The notes beneath the pieces are model-generated. The model had not been told where the DNA came from. It was given only the letters and a program-made list of their open reading frames with translations, and made no database searches. Positions 61,346-64,000 of a DNA stretch of 64,000 nt are shown here, piece by piece. The position numbers and the translations under genes were made by a program. Within the stretch, counting starts at the first letter, position 1, and each line of letters begins with the position of its first letter. The stretch covers positions 713,227 to 777,226 of the forward strand of contig NZ_LN811350.1 in the NCBI RefSeq assembly GCF_001006805.1, given 5' to 3'. Source of the stretch: Microvirga massiliensis. GTDB lineage: Bacteria; Pseudomonadota; Alphaproteobacteria; Rhizobiales; Beijerinckiaceae.

Positions 61346-61363
61346 ATTCGTTTGTATGCTAAC
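61346..61363. promoter_or_regulatory. Candidate operator upstream of the hydroxylase operon
   Basis: ATTCGTTTGTATGCTAAC matches 15 of 18 positions of the reverse complement of the site at 41063-41080, with an uninterrupted 9-bp core TTTGTATGC. It lies 68 bases before the FAD-subunit ATG. The two sites bracket the catabolic island from its outer ends. Binding protein not shown; the GntR at 42729 is the best candidate, the MarR at 48558 the alternative. Confidence 0.65.
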
Positions 61364-61560
61364 AGGCTGCACGCCTCCATCGGACCTGTCAAGCGGGTCG
61401 CCGAGCTGCCCTGCGAGGCGCCTCGAGCGGGGCATTTGTGGAGCTGTCACGCTCAGGATGAGCGTGCCGCGAAACACTCGCGATGCGGAGATCGCTGCGC
61501 GGAACGGTGCCGGTTCCGGGCCGATCGGCTCTGTGGAGCCGTCCCGCGTTTCTCTATTGA

Positions 61561-61758
61561 TTACTCGATGGCGGTGATTTCACTCTCGCGAACCGCGCGC
61601 TCCCCGGCCTCGGATTTGATCCGGTAGGAAGGCTCGCCCGTCTGGTCTGCCGGCATGAGCCGGATCACCTCGTAGGTATCGCTCGAGTTCAGCCGGGCGT
61701 CCGAGTAGCTCGTGCGCGTCAAGCGGACGATCTGGCGAATCTTGAACTTGTGGGCCAT
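61561..61758 (-). CDS. Small conserved protein, 65 aa
   Basis: This 65-residue protein (MAHKFKIRQIVRLTRTSYSD, then a short loop, TYEVIRLMPADQTGEPSYRI) looks like a compact beta-barrel or SH3-like fold found in rhizobial genomes without assigned function. A strong GAGGGAGGAG ribosome-binding site precedes the ATG at 61758. Readings extending upstream lack such a site. It is transcribed away from the FAD-subunit operon promoter, in the same direction. Confidence 0.75.
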   Translation of the reverse strand: MAHKFKIRQIVRLTRTSYSDARLNSSDTYEVIRLMPADQTGEPSYRIKSEAGERAVRESEITAIE

Positions 61759-61968
61759 GGAATCTCCTCCCTCGCTACGGTGAAGCGTGGCCACACGCCG
61801 GAATTCCGCAACCAAGGCGTAACGCCGGGCTCCGCGACAGCGAAAGACGAGTAATGGTATCCGCTCTTGCGAGGGGATGCCACTCGGATCGAGACTCACG
61901 AGAGTGGACGAACGGTGCGCGGGGGAGGGGGACAGGCTGCGCCAGCAATCATATCCCCCAACCCACGG

Positions 61969-62343
61969 CTATTTCCGCTTCTTGGCCTTGCGCGCGGCGT
62001 AGCGCGCATCGCGGGCTGCCTTGCGTTCGGCCTCGAGAGCGGCCTCGCGGGCGAGCTTCTCTTGATGCTCCTGCTCCTCTCGGGCGAGGCGCTCCTCGAG
62101 CTCGGCTTTCTCGCGGGCGATCCGCTCGGCTTCGCGACGCTCTTCCTCGGCGCGCCGGGCGGCTTCACGCTCGGCGATGCGGGCTTCGCGCGCAGCGGCT
62201 ATCGCAGCTCTTTCGGCTCGGCGCGCCACGACGGCCGGATCGTCCGCCGGTGGACGTGAGCGGAAGCGCTCGAGCATGTCCTTTCGCGCGGCCGAGGCCG
62301 CGCTCAATCGGTCACCTAATTTGTCGTTCCTGTAGCCGCCCAT
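61969..62343 (-). CDS. DUF6481 family coiled-coil protein
   Basis: This 124-residue protein is almost entirely Ala/Arg/Glu/Lys, with a long charged helix (EEERREAERIAREKAELEER) that will form a coiled coil. The N-terminus (MGGYRNDKLGDRLSAASAAR) and the KAKKRK end match the DUF6481 pattern. Function unknown; such proteins may bind nucleic acid or the envelope. AAGGAAG precedes the ATG at 62343. Confidence 0.8.
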   Translation of the reverse strand: MGGYRNDKLGDRLSAASAARKDMLERFRSRPPADDPAVVARRAERAAIAAAREARIAEREAARRAEEERREAERIAREKAELEERLAREEQEHQEKLAREAALEAERKAARDARYAARKAKKRK

Positions 62344-62380
62344 CTTCCTTTTTCTCGGCTCGTGATATGGCCGATCCTCG

Positions 62381-62581
62381 TCAGCGCACTCGTTTGATCC
62401 CTGAGATCGTTCCTTCGGGAAGGAGGCCCTGTTCCTGCTGCTCCTTCGCGATCGGCCCGACCAGGCGATCATCGATCAGCCGTCCTGTCGCATCTACCCA
62501 CATATAGGCTGTTCGGCCATCGTCATAGTTGACGGCAAACATGATGGACTTCGCGGGGGCAGGTCTGCGGAATTTATACAT
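62381..62581 (-). CDS. Small conserved protein, 66 aa
   Basis: This 66-residue protein (MYKFRRPAPAKSIMFAVNYD, DGRTAYMWVDATGRLIDDRL, then a Gln/Glu/Ile-rich end) has an AGAGGAC ribosome-binding site. No family is recognised. It lies 38 bases before the DUF6481 gene and may be cotranscribed with it. The csp terminator at 62703 separates it from the cold-shock gene. Confidence 0.7.
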   Translation of the reverse strand: MYKFRRPAPAKSIMFAVNYDDGRTAYMWVDATGRLIDDRLVGPIAKEQQEQGLLPEGTISGIKRVR

Positions 62582-62702
62582 GGCGTCCTCTCGTTTGGGC
62601 GCCCCGGGGCCGGAGCGCGTGAAAGCACTGGACAGGATCGCAGTCCAGGCTCTCAGGGTGGACGCATCTCTCATCCATTTCGGGGAGCGATGCGTGAAAG
62701 AA

Positions 62703-62726
62703 AAGCCGCCCTGAGGAGGGCGGCTT
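62703..62726 (-). terminator. Rho-independent terminator of the cold-shock gene
   Basis: A perfect 10-bp stem (AAGCCGCCCT at 62703-62712 with 62717-62726) has a four-base loop. On the minus strand it is followed by TTTTCTTTC. It lies 43 bases beyond the csp stop. Confidence 0.88.
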
Positions 62727-62769
62727 CGTGGGCCGTACAGCATGCATGCTACACGGCGGAATCCATCCC

Positions 62770-62979
62770 TTACGCGGTCTGGATGTTGTTGACGGCGATC
62801 TTGCCGGTGCGGCGGTCTTCCGCCGTGTCGAAGGATACCTTCTGGCCCTCGACGAGGCTGCGCAGACCTGCGCGCTCGAGAGCCGTCGCATGGACGAACA
62901 CGTCCTTGCCGCCGTTGTCCGGCTGAATGAAGCCGTAACCCTTGGTTTCGTTGTAGAATTTCACTGTGCCAGTATTCAT
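62770..62979 (-). CDS. Cold-shock protein (CspA family)
   Basis: This 69-residue single cold-shock domain protein has RNP1 KGYGFIQPD and RNP2 DVFVHATAL, with the usual length for CspA. It binds single-stranded nucleic acid and acts as an RNA chaperone. ATG at 62979 (MNTGTVKFYNETKGYGFI) is the family start; a longer reading to 63009 would run into the leader. Alphaproteobacterial csp genes usually have a long 5' leader, and the open region upstream fits that. Confidence 0.95.
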   Translation of the reverse strand: MNTGTVKFYNETKGYGFIQPDNGGKDVFVHATALERAGLRSLVEGQKVSFDTAEDRRTGKIAVNNIQTA

Positions 62980-63388
62980 GGCAGAGGCCTTATCACTGCT
63001 TGGGTGCACGTGAGTGCAAGGTGCTTCGATGCAATCTCACACTCGGTTCGTCGAAATTTGGAAAGAAAGTCCAGAACGTGCGCCTGGCTGTGCCAAGGCG
63101 TAACGGCCCGATCGTCCGGCCAAAGTCGATGAACGTATATTTAGGTGCCGGGAGGTCATTTGGCAAGCCTGCCGAGGGATCAATGTTCCCATGCTGAAGG
63201 CTGGCGGCAGGAAAAAGACAACCCTTGCCGTAATCAAGATGTCAATTTTTGCAGGACTTATACAGTGCTGATCTGAATGGCATTGAGTGGTTCTGCATAC
63301 TTGACTTCATCTCTGACAGGTCGATCGCGTCGTCATCCTCCACGCAATCCGGGCTTGCAAGATGGCGTGCGACTTCGCGATCCTTCCT
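62980..63388. promoter_or_regulatory. csp leader and promoter region, otherwise empty
   Basis: No gene was recognised in these 409 bases. The part next to csp (62980 to about 63130) presumably holds its promoter and 5' leader. The rest up to the repeat at 63389 is moderately AT-rich with no clear structure. Confidence 0.4.
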
Positions 63389-63636
63389 GGCGTTGCGAGC
63401 GGAGCGATCCAGGAGTGTATCCGTCGAGGGGTAGATTGCTTCGCCTGCGGCTCGCAAGGACGGAGAGGCGGTGGAAAGGGCAGCGCATCACGTCTCCCGC
63501 TCGCAAGGACGGCAGTGGGTCCGGTGTCATTCCGCTTCCGGTGTTGCTCCTCGCTCTCACACCCTCTGCGTCATTGCGAACGAAGTGAAGCAATCTACCC
63601 CATCGACGGATGGCTCGCCTCCGGCTCGCAATGACG
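63389..63636. repeat. Copy 6 of the intergenic palindromic repeat, composite form
   Basis: The half-units 63389-63462 (GCGTTGCGAGCGGAGCGATC, GATTGCTTCGCCTGCGGCTC) and 63568-63636 (CGTCATTGCGAACGAAGTGA, CAATGACG) are joined by the GTGGGTCCGGTGTCATTCCG and CTCTCACACCCTCTGCG module. This is the same composite seen at 24.6 and 31.9 kb. Confidence 0.82.
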
Positions 63637-63700
63637 AAAGTAGAGACGGAACTTGCACTTCAGCAACGGAAAAACACCCGTAGCTCGGCTGCCCTCAGCG

Positions 63701-64000
63701 TCAGTCGCAAACCCGCACACGGCGGATGACGTGTTCGCCCCAGCGGTTGATGTGACGCCTCACGATCACGCGGCAATCGTCGAAGCGACCCCAGCCGGGC
63801 CGTCCGAAGACGGGCCGGGCGCGATGCCAATGAGGTCCCGGGCGCCCATAGGAGCCGCGCCAATCCCGGCGATCGTATTCATGCTGGCGTGGACGATCGA
63901 AATGGTCACCGCCGGAGAAGCGGTCGTCGTCGCCGACATAACGATAGTCGCCGACTCTGATCGTGACGCCAGCGTCGGAAGCCTGTGCGGCACCGCCCAG
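63701..64000 (-). CDS. Secreted Arg/Tyr/His-rich protein, partial (N-terminus outside window)
   Basis: The minus-strand frame is open from the window edge for 99 codons and ends with TGA at 63701-63703. The visible start LGGAAQASDAGVTI looks like the end of a signal peptide (cleavage after AQA). The mature part is rich in Arg, Asp, Tyr, His and Gly (VGDYRYVGDDDRFSGGDHFD, RRDWRGSYGRPG, RFDDCRVIVRRHINRWGEHV, RRVRVCD). It has two cysteines that could pair. Similar short secreted proteins of unknown function are common in Hyphomicrobiales. Confidence 0.7.
   Translation of the reverse strand: MGGAAQASDAGVTIRVGDYRYVGDDDRFSGGDHFDRPRQHEYDRRDWRGSYGRPGPHWHRARPVFGRPGWGRFDDCRVIVRRHINRWGEHVIRRVRVCD

Noticed and set aside
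13031..63636. The dispersed repeats as a CRISPR array
   Set aside because: Copies are kilobases apart, of unequal length and in both orientations, with no regular spacers or cas genes.

Overview
The window reads as chromosomal DNA of a high-GC alphaproteobacterium, most likely a soil Hyphomicrobiales (Rhizobiales) of the Methylobacteriaceae/Microvirga, Bosea or Chelatococcus type. The basis is indirect: an HWE-family sensor kinase, a class I PHA synthase, MipA/OmpV, a DUF6481 coiled-coil protein, many solute-binding-protein transporters and mosaic intergenic repeats. No rRNA, tRNA, CRISPR array or intact insertion sequence was seen.

Layout. 0-13.6 kb is mostly housekeeping and signalling: the end of phaC, a YkgJ protein, an OmpV porin, a hybrid histidine kinase beside a cysteine-free molybdopterin-fold protein, a PTPS-like gene with folE, an HDAC-like hydrolase, a UxaA-type dehydratase, an HWE kinase and a LOG-type hydrolase. 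14-19.8 kb is a complete livKHMGF operon ending in a core-MetE-like gene. 20-24.6 kb holds a P19-like protein without a signal peptide, a PcaF-type thiolase, an AbrB membrane protein and an aldo/keto reductase. 24.8-30.7 kb is a second liv operon led by an amidohydrolase. 31-33.3 kb holds pcaD and an M20 amidase, and 33.7-34.6 kb a RES/Xre toxin-antitoxin pair. 34.7-40 kb is a tctCBA operon with a PEP-mutase/isocitrate-lyase family lyase, a cyclase-family hydrolase and an AhpD-like protein. fpr follows, with a clear terminator.

41-61.4 kb is the most coherent block. Two convergent gene sets face each other. The plus-strand set is enamidase, GntR, TRAP dctPQM, an enolase-superfamily protein and a HIBADH-family dehydrogenase. 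The minus-strand set is a molybdenum hydroxylase FAD subunit, a fused FeS/Mo subunit, 6-hydroxynicotinate reductase, UPF0280, two DUF1185 proteins, a third liv transporter and a MarR. This resembles the reductive nicotinate route known from Eubacterium barkeri: hydroxylation, ring reduction, enamide hydrolysis, then reduction of the formyl product. An 18-bp motif matching at 15 of 18 positions precedes both outer promoters (41063-41080 and 61346-61363). It is a good candidate operator tying the two halves into one regulon.

61.5-64 kb holds small conserved proteins, a cold-shock gene with its terminator, repeats, and a secreted protein running off the edge. Three liv systems, one TRAP and one TTT transporter in 64 kb suggest a lifestyle of scavenging organic acids. 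In all three liv operons a hairpin follows the binding-protein gene.
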